This document shows positions 24,634 through 33,523 of a DNA stretch of 64,000 bases, in pieces. The translations under genes and the position numbers were made by a program. The stretch is from CALNYS01 sp942490855 (GTDB lineage Bacteria; Planctomycetota; Phycisphaerae; Phycisphaerales; UBA1924): positions 1 to 64,000 of the forward strand of contig CALNYS010000002.1 of assembly GCA_942490855.1 (NCBI GenBank), written 5' to 3'. The notes beneath the pieces are model-generated. The model made no database searches, had not been told where the DNA came from, and saw only the letters and a list, made by a program, of their open reading frames with translations. Position 1 is the stretch's first letter, and the number at the start of each line of letters is the position of its first letter.

Positions 24634-25068
24634 GATCGAGTCACACGCCCGAAAGCCGTTAAGCAGGACACCAGCCTAACTCTTATTCTAAACTCTAATC
24701 TTGTCCCACGCCGAACCGACCCCGGCCTACGGACTCAAAACGGCCCATTATCACTGCGTATACCATCACAAATTCTCTAGATCCCGCGCGGCCTTGTTGA
24801 TAAGTATCAACAAACTTACTGGGGCGACAAACAACCTAGGCATCCAGACCCGCCATTCAAAACTATTTTATTCATCGATACAAACATATAAATTTATTAC
24901 CGATGCTCTTAATGTTGCATTACGCCCAACACCTAGAGACGCACAACAGACGGAGCATTCGCGGCTACAATAACAAACAGGCGGTCGCAATACCTCCTTG
25001 AAGCTAGCTCGTAATTACGGAACAAATGACGAGATTCACCAAGATCTCAGCCGCTTTCGGGAGATGAC
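24634..25068. other. AT-rich intergenic stretch before the TIR gene
   Basis: This 435-nt region is clearly richer in A+T than anything else in the window, from just after the tsf terminator. A 90-codon TTG-initiated frame at 24701-24973 exists but has no recognisable domain and no ribosome binding site. GGGAG at 25057-25061 serves the TIR gene. No transposase, tRNA or flanking direct repeat was found. Confidence 0.5.
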
Positions 25069-25785
25069 ATGACCACGCAGCCCAATAAACACATTTTTGA
25101 TTTTTTTATATCTTACAAACATAGCGACTCTACCGATTTTGCCCGCTCGCTTCATGCCGAACTAGTGTCGAACGGATCTGAGGTGTGGCTTGATAAAGAG
25201 CAAATAAATCCAGGGGATTCTATATTATCCGGCATCGAGCTTGGCTTACGATCTTCAGTAGATGCGATTGTGATACTGAGCAAGAACTACTTTAGCGGAT
25301 GGTCAGAGCAAGAAAGGCGCTCGCTGTACTCCTTAATGGTCTCGCAAAGAATGCGAGTGATACCGATCTGGTATCGCCTGACTCATGCCCAGGTCATGTC
25401 ACTATCCCCCCTCTTCGCCGACATCAAAGCTATTGAGGCGAATCTCGGAAGTCGTGACGAATCCGATGCGGCCGCCAAGACAATTCTTAACAAATACAAT
25501 CCAAAACAGCGAGAATCACGGCTCTATGAAATTTTTTTCAGAGCTGTCCGATCTCACGTTGACGACCCAGATCTAGATCTTTTTATATCCGTGTTTTCAA
25601 ACGACACGGAGCTCCTTGAGGCGTCGCTAAAGGCGGGCGCAGACGTAAACATAACGGATGGGGCGCTGTGGAACAGGTACAGTAAAATAACTCTGGACTG
25701 GAAAGATGTATTCCCGGCATGGCGGGCTCTCTTCCTCCATCTGTGTGAGGTAGGTGCCATAGGACCTCGGCCAGACCAAGAGTAA
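25069..25785 (+). CDS. TIR-domain protein in an AT-rich island
   Basis: A 238-residue protein. Residues about 8-135 form a TIR domain: FDFFISYKHSD at the first strand, HAELVSNGSEVWLDKEQINP with the BB-loop, VILSKNYFSGWSEQERRSLY carrying the expected catalytic Glu, and MRVIPIWYRLT at a later strand. Residues about 175-205 (LLEASLKAGADVNITDG) look like part of a degenerate ankyrin repeat. Bacterial TIR proteins are commonly NAD+ hydrolases, often in antiphage defence. No partner gene is next to it. Base and codon usage (many A/T third positions) differ sharply from all neighbours, so recent transfer is inferred. Confidence 0.8.
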   Translation: MTTQPNKHIFDFFISYKHSDSTDFARSLHAELVSNGSEVWLDKEQINPGDSILSGIELGLRSSVDAIVILSKNYFSGWSEQERRSLYSLMVSQRMRVIPIWYRLTHAQVMSLSPLFADIKAIEANLGSRDESDAAAKTILNKYNPKQRESRLYEIFFRAVRSHVDDPDLDLFISVFSNDTELLEASLKAGADVNITDGALWNRYSKITLDWKDVFPAWRALFLHLCEVGAIGPRPDQE

Positions 25786-25861
25786 GGTAGCGATTCAAGC
25801 CCTAGATTCACTCAAGGATACGGCATCTTTACCCAAACGCTGCTGTATCGATGGTTGAGTT

Positions 25862-26302
25862 CTACTCTTTTTCGACGAAGAGCTGGAAGCTGCGGCCGCG
25901 GAGTTTGACGCCTCGCTCGGCGCAGAGTTTCTCGCAGAGGGCGTCGAGTTCGGGGAGTTCGATGGTTTCGATCTCGTTGGTGTCGACGCGGATGACGAGG
26001 TCGCGGGGGCGTCCGCCGTAGGCGAGCATGTAAGAGGTCTGCTCGGTTTCGAGGGGGACCTGGTGGATGATGCCGGCGTCCTGGAGGAGCTTAAGGGTGC
26101 GGTAGATCGTGGCTTTGGAGACGCGGAACTCGCTGTCGCGCAGCTCGGACTGGACGCGCTCGGCCTCGAAGACGTCGTCGATCTGGATGATCGTCTCGAG
26201 GATCTGGGCGCGCTCGGGGGTGTACTTGAGCCCCTCGCTCTTGAGCTTGCGCCGGAAGACGGCGCAGAGGGGTTCGTGGATGGTGATCTTCATCTCGCTC
26301 AT
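25862..26302 (-). CDS. Fur-family regulator lacking the usual metal ligands
   Basis: A 146-residue protein from the ATG at 26302 (another in-frame ATG at 26293). The DNA-binding half is typical: GLKYTPERAQILETI, then FRVSKATIYRTLKLLQDAG. The second half is atypical. Where Fur, Zur or PerR have a His-rich HHDH segment and Cys-x2-Cys, this protein has AYGGRPRDLVIRVDTNEIET, with no His in that segment and no paired Cys. The metal sensed, if any, cannot be predicted. It starts 22 nt after polX on the same strand. Confidence 0.8.
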   Translation of the reverse strand: MSEMKITIHEPLCAVFRRKLKSEGLKYTPERAQILETIIQIDDVFEAERVQSELRDSEFRVSKATIYRTLKLLQDAGIIHQVPLETEQTSYMLAYGGRPRDLVIRVDTNEIETIELPELDALCEKLCAERGVKLRGRSFQLFVEKE

Positions 26303-26323
26303 CACGCGTAGTGTAGCCGCGGG

Positions 26324-28084
26324 TTAGCGCTTGGCTTTGAGCCAGTCGTGGAGCTTCTTCTTGGTCCACGTGTTGACGACGTTCTCGGGCGTGAGCCAGC
26401 CGCGCCGCCCGGTCGCGACGCCGTAGGCGATGTTGTCGAAGTCGGGGGCGGAGTGAACGTCGCAGTCGATGGCGATGAGCGCCCCGGCCTCGACGGCGGC
26501 GCGGACGTGGGTGTCGCGGAGGTCGAGGCGCATCCAGTGGCAGTTGATCTCGAGGGCGACGTTGTGCTCGACCGCGGCGGCGATGAGCTCGTTCATCGCG
26601 GGTTCGAGCCCGCCGCGCTTGTTGATCAGGCGCCCGGTGGGGTGCCCGATGATGTGGACGAGCGGGTGCTCGATCGCTTTGAGCAGCCGCGCGGTGGCCT
26701 TCTCGGGTTTCTGCTGGAGTGACCAGTGAGGCGACGCGACGACGACGTCGAGCTCGGCGAGGAGGTCGTCGTCGTAGTCGAGGTTGCCGTCGGGCATGAT
26801 GTCCACCTCGGAGCCGGTGAGGATGGAGATGCCCGCGACCTTGGCGGCGCGGATGGCTTTGAGGTGTTCGCGCAGGCGCTCGGCGCTCAGCCCGTTGGCG
26901 ACCTGCTGGGACTTGGAGTGGTCGGTGACGGCGATGGTGTGGAAGCCGCGGGATTTGGCTTCGCTCGCGAGTTCTTCGATGGAGAGCACGCCGTCGGACG
27001 CGGTGGTGTGCGCGTGGAGCTCGCTGACGATGTCGTCGACTTCGATCAGACGCGGGGTCTCGTCGAGGTCGAGCTCTCCCGTGTCCTCGCGGATCTCGGG
27101 GGGGACGAAGGGGACGCCGAGGGCTTTGTAGATGGACGCTTCGGTCTTGGAGGCCTTGGGCTTCACGCCGCGTTTCTGCGGCGGGTCCTTCTCGTCGTCG
27201 TCGGGGAAGAGGCCGTACTCGTTGAGGGTGAGGCCCTGCTTCTTGGCGCGCTCGCGCAGGCGGACGTTGTGCTCTTTCGATCCGGTGAAGTACAGGAGGG
27301 CGGCGCCCCACGCGTCTTCGGGAACAACGCGGAGGTCGACCTGGAGCTTGGCGTCGGCGCCGCCGCGGGGGTTGGGGATGCTCATGCGCACGGAGGACTT
27401 GGTCTCGCCGTGGGCGAGGACCTCGTCCACGCCGGGCATGTCGCAGAACGCTTGCGAGAGTGCGGCGGGGTCGTCGCAGACGGCGAGGATGTCGAGGTCG
27501 CCGATGGTTTCGCGCCCGCGCCTCAGGGAGCCGGCGGACTCGAGGCGTTTCACGCCCGGGACCTCGGCGAGGCGTTCGCGCACGAGTGCGGCGAGGGGAG
27601 CGGCGAAGCCGAGGCGGGTGCGGTCGCCGGCGTGTGCGGCGAAGTCGATGGCGCGGGCGATGTTCTCGATCGTCTTGGCGCCCATGCGCGGGACGGTGGC
27701 GATGGACTCGTCGTCGATGGATTTCTTGAGGTCGTCGAGGGATTCAACGCCGAGGGTCTGCCAGATGGAGCGGACGGTCTTGGGGCCCAGCCCGGGGATG
27801 CGGAGGACCTCGATGAGGCCGGCGGGCGTTTTGTCGCGGAGCTCGTCGAGCTCGGGGAACGTGCCGGTGGCGGCGATGTGCTCGACCTTCTCGGCCATCT
27901 TGTGCCCGACGCCGTCGAGTTCGAGGAGGGCTGTACGGTCGAGGTCTCCGGCGTCGGTGGTAAGCGACTCGAACGCGCGTGCGGCGCGCTGGTACGCGCG
28001 CACGCGGAAGGAGTCGGCGCCGGCGAGTTCCGAGAGCCTGGCCATCTCGGTGAGAGCGCCGGCGATTTGTGCGTTAAGACCCAT
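26324..28084 (-). CDS. polX: DNA polymerase X with PHP domain
   Basis: A 586-residue bacterial PolX. Residues 1-60 and 90-130 have the helix-hairpin-helix-rich N-terminus (GLGPKTVRSIWQTLG). The polymerase core at about 150-300 holds SLRRGRETIGDLDILAV with the catalytic Asp pair. Residues about 340-575 are a PHP phosphoesterase: SELHAHTTASDG, HTIAVTDHSKSQ and AIDCDVHSAPDF, with conserved His and Asp metal ligands for 3'-5' exonuclease activity. It fills gaps in base-excision repair. Downstream gene fur-like; upstream genes are an HTH protein pair. Confidence 0.95.
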   Translation of the reverse strand: MGLNAQIAGALTEMARLSELAGADSFRVRAYQRAARAFESLTTDAGDLDRTALLELDGVGHKMAEKVEHIAATGTFPELDELRDKTPAGLIEVLRIPGLGPKTVRSIWQTLGVESLDDLKKSIDDESIATVPRMGAKTIENIARAIDFAAHAGDRTRLGFAAPLAALVRERLAEVPGVKRLESAGSLRRGRETIGDLDILAVCDDPAALSQAFCDMPGVDEVLAHGETKSSVRMSIPNPRGGADAKLQVDLRVVPEDAWGAALLYFTGSKEHNVRLRERAKKQGLTLNEYGLFPDDDEKDPPQKRGVKPKASKTEASIYKALGVPFVPPEIREDTGELDLDETPRLIEVDDIVSELHAHTTASDGVLSIEELASEAKSRGFHTIAVTDHSKSQQVANGLSAERLREHLKAIRAAKVAGISILTGSEVDIMPDGNLDYDDDLLAELDVVVASPHWSLQQKPEKATARLLKAIEHPLVHIIGHPTGRLINKRGGLEPAMNELIAAAVEHNVALEINCHWMRLDLRDTHVRAAVEAGALIAIDCDVHSAPDFDNIAYGVATGRRGWLTPENVVNTWTKKKLHDWLKAKR

Positions 28085-28098
28085 AGGGGTGATGGTAG

Positions 28099-28368
28099 TC
28101 AGCCCGCGGGCTCGGACGGGGGTTCGCCCGCTGGGATCTCGGCGGGAGGGTGAGCGTACAGCTCGGACATGCGCGCCTCGACGCTGGCGACGACGTCCTC
28201 GCGTTCGTCCTCGGGGGCGAGGAGGAGCGCTGCGAGCCAGCGCCGGGCGAGGTCGGCGCCGGCGGGGCGCATGAGCTCAACGATCATCCGCACGTGGTCG
28301 TTCGCTGAGGGCGTCGGCGACGCGTCTGGCTCGTTGGGAAGGCTCGCCAGGGGGTCCCGTCGGCTCAT
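28099..28368 (-). CDS. Helical small protein overlapping the HTH gene, possibly its C-terminal part
   Basis: An 89-residue frame with a Pro-rich start and a helical body (MIVELMRPAGADLARRWLAA, then EDEREDVVASVEARMSELYA). It overlaps the HTH gene by 92 nt in another frame. The frame relation is the same as in the other broken genes of this window: adding a GC after CAGC near 28302 would join the two into one protein reading RRVADALSANDHVRMIVELM. So this may be the C-terminus of the HTH gene rather than a separate gene. Confidence 0.45.
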   Translation of the reverse strand: MSRRDPLASLPNEPDASPTPSANDHVRMIVELMRPAGADLARRWLAALLLAPEDEREDVVASVEARMSELYAHPPAEIPAGEPPSEPAG

Positions 28369-28783
28369 CGCTCGTCCTGTTCTGCGTGGGTTGTTGTGTG
28401 GGATCGGCGCGCGTGGCGTCGCGGGGGAGCGCGGCGCGGAGACGGCTTTCCATCGTGCTGACGAAGACCTCGAGGCGGTCCACGCGGTCGTCGAGCTTCT
28501 CGATGTTGCCGGCCGTGGCGGTAAGGAGCTCGGTGGGGTTGGCGAGGGCGAGCGCGGCGCTGCGGATGTCCGTCGTTTTCATCGGGCCGCGGCCGGTGAG
28601 GAGCCAGTTGGCGTTGAGCCCCAGACGCTCGCAGAACGCGGAGACGAACTCGACGCTGGGGGCGGCGCCCTGCATGTAGCGCCGGACGGTTTCGTGGTTC
28701 TGCCCCGTCAGCTCGGCGATCGCTCGGAACGTGCGGTCCCCCGCGGCGTCGTTGAGGCGGACGTGCAGGGGCGACGGCGGCAT
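28277..28783 (-). CDS. XRE-like helix-turn-helix protein
   Basis: A 168-residue protein. The N-terminus RTFRAIAELTGQNHETVRRY followed by MQGAAPSVEFVSAFCERLGL is a Cro/CI-type helix-turn-helix ending in NWLLTGRGPM, a motif common in phage-repressor-like regulators. A coiled-coil segment (NIEKLDDRVDRLEVFVSTME) follows, then a low-complexity tail. The tail loses any fold near residue 150, and its frame overlaps the next gene, so a frameshift is possible. The regulated genes are unknown; the RND pump lies 40 nt upstream on the same strand. Confidence 0.7.
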   Translation of the reverse strand: MPPSPLHVRLNDAAGDRTFRAIAELTGQNHETVRRYMQGAAPSVEFVSAFCERLGLNANWLLTGRGPMKTTDIRSAALALANPTELLTATAGNIEKLDDRVDRLEVFVSTMESRLRAALPRDATRADPTQQPTQNRTSDEPTGPPGEPSQRARRVADALSERPRADDR

Positions 28784-28823
28784 GGACGGATTCTGATCGG
28801 TGCCGGGCGGGGATGCAAGCAGG

Positions 28824-31800
28824 CTAGAAGCCGGGCGCGACGGAGGACTCGTTGACCGACTCGTCGGCGGACGCGCGCGGGGCGTCAGAACGCCCGGTGA
28901 CGAGGCGGCGGAGATCGTCCCCGACGAGCAGCACGCACGGGAGGATGATGAGCATGATGAACGTGGCGCTCATGAGCCCGTAGCTAATGGTGATGGCCAT
29001 CGGCACGAGGAACTTGGCCTGGAACGACTGCTCGAACATCAGCGGCGTGAGGCCGAAGACGGTGGTGATCGTGGTGAGGAGGATCGCGCGCAGGCGCTGA
29101 CGCCCGGCGGAGCAGCAGGCCTCGAAGACGTTGATGCCCTCGGATCGCTTGTGGTTGTAGAACTCCATGAAAACGAGCGAGTCGTTGACGACGATCCCGG
29201 TGAGCGCAACGAACCCGATCATCGAGAGGAACGTCAGCCCGTAGCCCATGACGATGTGCCCCCAGATCGCACCGACCGCGGCGAAGGGGACGGAGATGAG
29301 CACCGCGAGGGGCTGGACGTAGCTCGAGAAGAGCCACGCGAGCACGATGTAGATGAGCCCGACCGCCGCCATGAACCCGAGGGGGAGCGTGCGGAAGGAG
29401 TCTTGCATCTCGAGCTGCGTGCCGCGGGGCAGGACGCGCACGCCGGGGATGTCGGCGGCGATCGCGAGGAGCTCTGCTTTGAGGTCCGCCGTGACGGCCT
29501 CGGGCGTCGAGACCGCGCGATCGACGTCGGCCGTCACGGTGACGGCGCGCCGGCGGTCGAGGCGGCGGACGGTCGCGTAGCTGTTGCCCTCGCTCACCTC
29601 GACGACCTCCTGCAGCGGGACGGGCACGCCCTCGGGCGTGAAGAGGAACGTGGCTTCCAGCCCCGCGAGGGAGCGCCGGGCGGAATCGGCGAGCTGGACG
29701 CGGACGTCCACGTCCTCGCGGTCGCCGGCGTAGGTGTGGGCCTCGAGCCCGAAGACGCTGCCGCGGATCTGGCGCCCGACGTTCGCGACGGTGAAGCCGA
29801 GTTCGCTGGCGCCGTCGCGGAGGCGGAGACGGAGCTCGCGTTGCCCGGCGTCGGCGTCGTCGGCGATGCCGCGCACCCCGTCGTACCCCGCGAGCGCGCC
29901 CTTGAGGCGTTCGACGGCGCGGTCGATGAGTTCCGGGTCCTCGCCGACGACGGTGTAGGTGATGTCGGCGCCCGCGGGCCCGGCGCCGACCTCGGCGAAG
30001 CGGAGGCTCTCGGCGCCCGCGATCTCGCCCACGGCGGCCTGGATGGAATCGACCACCACGCCGCTGGTGCGGTCGCGCTGCTCGACGGGCTTGAGCTCCA
30101 TGAAGATCTGAGCGAGGTGGCTCTGGGCGATGGACGACCCGTCGTCGACGTTGTTGCGCGCGCCGACGAGGGTGAAGAGCGCGTCCACCTCGGGCTGGTC
30201 GCGGGCGGCTTGCTCGACGCGCCGGATGGCGCGGTCGGTGACGGCCATCGGGGTGCCTTCGGGCATGCGCAGATCGATGGTGACGCTCTCGGCGTCCGCT
30301 GAGGGGAAGAACTCGAAGCCGATGCGCCCGCCCAGCGGGATCGCGAGCGTGATGAGGAAGATCGCGATGGAGATCGCGAGCGTGAGGTAGCGGGCGCGGA
30401 GCGCGGGGCGCACGAGGCGTTCGTACGACGGGCCCAGCACGTCCTGGAAGACCCAGTTGCGGAAGCGTTCCATGCGGTCAAAGAGCGGCGTCAGGGCATT
30501 GGGCTTGGCGCGCTCGGAGGCCTGGAGGCTGTGCCCCATGTGGCTGGGCAGGATGAGGAGCGCCTCGACGAGGGAGACGACCAGAGCGACGGAAACGACG
30601 ATCGGGATCGCGGCGAGGAGATCTCCGATCTGCCCCTCGATCACGGTGAGCGGGAGGAAGGCGCAGATCGTGGTGAGGACGGTGGCGATGACGGGCCACG
30701 CGACCTGGCGCGTGCCCTCGATCGCGGCGGTCATCGCGGAGTCGCCGGCCTCGTGGCGCGCTTTGATGTTCTCCGCGACGACGATCGCGTCGTCGACGAG
30801 CAGGCCGATCACGATGATGAGCCCGAACATCGTGAGGAAGTTGAGAGACATGCCCAGGACGTTCATCGCCGCGAGGGCCGCGAGGAGCGAGACGACGAGC
30901 CCGACCGCGACCCAGAACGCGACGCGCGGCGCGAGAAGCAGGAAGAGCACGGCGAAGACGAGCAGGCCGCCCTGGAAGGCGTTGCGGGAGAGGAGCTCGA
31001 GGCGCTGGGTGACAAAGCGGGCGACGTCGTTGTGCATCAGCAGCGTGCCCGGTGGCGGCGCGGGGTTGACGACGCCGAGGTGGTGGGCGAACGCGCGGGG
31101 CGGGAACTCGCCGCGCCCGGCGTCGTGCCGGGCGATCGCCATCTTCTCTGAGACGCCGGGTTCGAACGCGACCCGGTTGCGCCCATCGACGTACGCCTTG
31201 ACGAGCCCGGCCATCGTGACGACGTCCTGCTTGGGGCGGGCGTAGACGAAGAGGGACATGGAGCGTTCGTTGTTGAAGCGTGTGCGGAGCTCGACGTCGG
31301 CGAAGCCGGGCGTGATGTCGGCGATCTCGGAGAGGCGGAGGGCGCGGCCGCCGCTGTCGGCGCGCACGACGATGTCGCGGACGAGATCGACCTGCTCGTC
31401 GGTCGCGACGGTGCGCACGACGACGTTGGACGCGCCGGTGCGCACGGCGCCGCCGGGGAGTTCGCGCATGGCCTGGGTGACGCGGTCGGAGATCTCCGTG
31501 ATGCTCAGCCCGTGCTCGAGCATGGCGCCGGGGCGGACGCGGACGGTGATCTCATCGGTGCGTAGCCCGGCGGTGACGAGGTCGCCCATGCCCGGGATGG
31601 TGCGCAGGTCGTCCTGGATCCCGCGCACGGCGTCTTTGAGGACGCGCTCGTCGGCGTCACCGAAGAGGGTGACGGTGCAGACGGGGATCTGGGGCTCGAA
31701 CTCGGAAACGACGATGCGCTCGGACTCTTCGGGCAGGTCCTGGAGCGCGTCCACCTCGCGTTTGACGCGCGCCAGCGCGGTGGCGAGGTCGATGCTGTCC

Positions 31801-32087
31801 TCGAACTCGATCATCACGGTCGCGGCGCCCTCGATGACCGTGGTGTTGATCTCCTTGACCCCGGTGAGGTCGGAGACGCGGTCCTCGATCTTGATCGCGA
31901 GGGAATCCTCGATCTCGTCGGGCTGGGCGCCGGGGTAGGGCGCGGTGACGCTGATCATGCTGGGGGTGACGTCGGGGAAGAACTCGCGCCGGAGCGACAT
32001 CCCCAGCACCACGCCGGAGCCGATCATCGCGAACATGATGAGGTTGACGGCGACGTGCTTGCGGACGCCGAACTCGGCGAGGTTCAT
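28824..32087 (-). CDS. RND family efflux permease (AcrB/MexF-like)
   Basis: A 1087-residue inner-membrane RND transporter, the full family length. It starts with a cytosolic tip and a first helix near residue 15-35 (AVNLIMFAMIGSGVVLGM), then a periplasmic porter domain (PYPGAQPDEIEDSLAIKIED), a six-helix block at about 390-570 with GLIIVIGLLVDDAIVVAENI carrying the conserved Asp-Asp of the proton relay, and a mirrored second half. The substrate cannot be inferred. Its start overlaps the 3' end of the adaptor gene by 4 nt, so the two form an operon. Confidence 0.93.
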   Translation of the reverse strand: MNLAEFGVRKHVAVNLIMFAMIGSGVVLGMSLRREFFPDVTPSMISVTAPYPGAQPDEIEDSLAIKIEDRVSDLTGVKEINTTVIEGAATVMIEFEDSIDLATALARVKREVDALQDLPEESERIVVSEFEPQIPVCTVTLFGDADERVLKDAVRGIQDDLRTIPGMGDLVTAGLRTDEITVRVRPGAMLEHGLSITEISDRVTQAMRELPGGAVRTGASNVVVRTVATDEQVDLVRDIVVRADSGGRALRLSEIADITPGFADVELRTRFNNERSMSLFVYARPKQDVVTMAGLVKAYVDGRNRVAFEPGVSEKMAIARHDAGRGEFPPRAFAHHLGVVNPAPPPGTLLMHNDVARFVTQRLELLSRNAFQGGLLVFAVLFLLLAPRVAFWVAVGLVVSLLAALAAMNVLGMSLNFLTMFGLIIVIGLLVDDAIVVAENIKARHEAGDSAMTAAIEGTRQVAWPVIATVLTTICAFLPLTVIEGQIGDLLAAIPIVVSVALVVSLVEALLILPSHMGHSLQASERAKPNALTPLFDRMERFRNWVFQDVLGPSYERLVRPALRARYLTLAISIAIFLITLAIPLGGRIGFEFFPSADAESVTIDLRMPEGTPMAVTDRAIRRVEQAARDQPEVDALFTLVGARNNVDDGSSIAQSHLAQIFMELKPVEQRDRTSGVVVDSIQAAVGEIAGAESLRFAEVGAGPAGADITYTVVGEDPELIDRAVERLKGALAGYDGVRGIADDADAGQRELRLRLRDGASELGFTVANVGRQIRGSVFGLEAHTYAGDREDVDVRVQLADSARRSLAGLEATFLFTPEGVPVPLQEVVEVSEGNSYATVRRLDRRRAVTVTADVDRAVSTPEAVTADLKAELLAIAADIPGVRVLPRGTQLEMQDSFRTLPLGFMAAVGLIYIVLAWLFSSYVQPLAVLISVPFAAVGAIWGHIVMGYGLTFLSMIGFVALTGIVVNDSLVFMEFYNHKRSEGINVFEACCSAGRQRLRAILLTTITTVFGLTPLMFEQSFQAKFLVPMAITISYGLMSATFIMLIILPCVLLVGDDLRRLVTGRSDAPRASADESVNESSVAPGF

Positions 32088-33406
32088 CGCGACGCCCCCG
32101 CCCCGGCGTCAACGCCGACGACGCGCATCCCCGGGTGGAGCTTGGAGAGGTTGGAGATCGCGACGGTCTCGCCCGCGCGGAGGCCGCTCGCGAGGACGGC
32201 CCACTGGGACTCGCCGGCAACGAGCTCGGGGTAATCGCCTTCGGTGTAGTAGGCGACGCTGACGGCGCGGGACTCGATCTCGCCGGTGTCGCTGATGACC
32301 ATGACGCGGTCGTCGCTGACGGCGCCGCGGGGCAGGAGGATCGCGGGGGCCTGGCTCGCGCCGACGCCGGCGAGGACGAAGCGCCCGGGCGGGAGATCCG
32401 GGGCGCGCCCGACGGGGGTGTCCTGCTCAACGAGGACGTAGACGGTGATGGTGCGCCGGTCGGGGTCGGCCTCGGGGGCGATGCGCACGACGCTGCCCCC
32501 CCACTCGCCGCCGCCGGGGCCGTCGGCGCGGAGCGTCGCGGGGCTCCCGACGCGGATGTCCGCCGCGGCCGAGAGGGGCAGACGGAGGGGGACCTCGAGG
32601 CGTGAGGGGTCGATCACGCGGGCGACGCGGTCGCCGGCGCGGACACGCTCGCCGATCTCGACGTCCACCTCCTGGATCACGCCGACGATGGGCGAAACGA
32701 TGGTGGCGCGGTCGAGGTCGCGCCGGGCCCGCTCGGCGTCGGCACGCAGGGACGCGGCCTGGGCCTCGAGCTGCGCGCGCCGGGGGGCGATCGCCCCGGC
32801 TGTCTCGATGGCGCCCACACGGTCGCGGGCGACGGCGATGCGGGTGCGGATCTGCTGGTCGATCTCGTTGGCGGTGGCGGCGCCGCGCTCTTGGGCGGCG
32901 CGGAGGCGTTCGATCTCCCGGTCGATCGCGGCGAGGGCCTCGTCGGCGAGGGCGGCCTGCTCGCGCGCGGCGCTGTCCTCGATGGCGAGGAGGGCGATCT
33001 GGGCCTCGACGCCCTCGACGGTGCGCTCCAGCGCGTCGGCGCGGTCCCGGTAGTCGCCGGGGTCGATCTCGACGATGAGCTCGCCCCGGTCCACGCGGGC
33101 GCCCGCTTCGATGCGTTCGGGCTTGGCGCGGACGACGCCGTCGATCTCGGCGGCGATGTTCACCGCTCGCACGGCGCGGACGACGCCGTAGCCGAGATGC
33201 TCCCGGCTCACGGGACGCTCGCCCGCGGTCATGGTGCGCACGACGACCGGGGGAACGGGGTCGGGGTCGCGCGGGGGCTCGGGCTTGGTCCCCACGAGGA
33301 CGGCGAGGACGCCCACGCCAAAAGCGATCGCGGCGACCGTAAGGAACGCCTGGACGAGACGGGCCCTCTTCCCACGGGAGCGGTTTCTGATCGGCTCTGC
33401 TGACAC
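32084..33406 (-). CDS. HlyD/AcrA-type periplasmic adaptor of the RND pump
   Basis: A 440-residue membrane-fusion protein from GTG 33406, with GGGGAG six bases upstream. Residues about 20-45 are a membrane anchor. ERPVSREHLGYGVVRAVRAV and IDGVVRAKPERIEAGARVDR begin the barrel and lipoyl half; a coiled-coil hairpin spans about 150-250 (many Arg/Glu/Ala); VVSPIVGV-like TIVSPIVGVIQEVDVEIGE at about 262-280 is the second lipoyl half. The C-terminus closes a beta-barrel. No outer-membrane channel gene is visible nearby. Confidence 0.9.
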   Translation of the reverse strand: MSAEPIRNRSRGKRARLVQAFLTVAAIAFGVGVLAVLVGTKPEPPRDPDPVPPVVVRTMTAGERPVSREHLGYGVVRAVRAVNIAAEIDGVVRAKPERIEAGARVDRGELIVEIDPGDYRDRADALERTVEGVEAQIALLAIEDSAAREQAALADEALAAIDREIERLRAAQERGAATANEIDQQIRTRIAVARDRVGAIETAGAIAPRRAQLEAQAASLRADAERARRDLDRATIVSPIVGVIQEVDVEIGERVRAGDRVARVIDPSRLEVPLRLPLSAAADIRVGSPATLRADGPGGGEWGGSVVRIAPEADPDRRTITVYVLVEQDTPVGRAPDLPPGRFVLAGVGASQAPAILLPRGAVSDDRVMVISDTGEIESRAVSVAYYTEGDYPELVAGESQWAVLASGLRAGETVAISNLSKLHPGMRVVGVDAGAGASR

Positions 33407-33523
33407 GTGCGACTCCCCGAGTAGGCTCGGGAGTGTACCCCGCTCGTCGCGGGTGGACCGGCGCGAGAAGACTCGCTGATTCCTCGACTTGCCCCCCCCG
33501 CGGGGTGGCGGGAGGATGGGCGG

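Noticed and set aside
24701..24973. 90-codon TTG-started frame in the AT-rich island
   Set aside because: No ribosome binding site or domain; could be chance in an AT-rich stretch.
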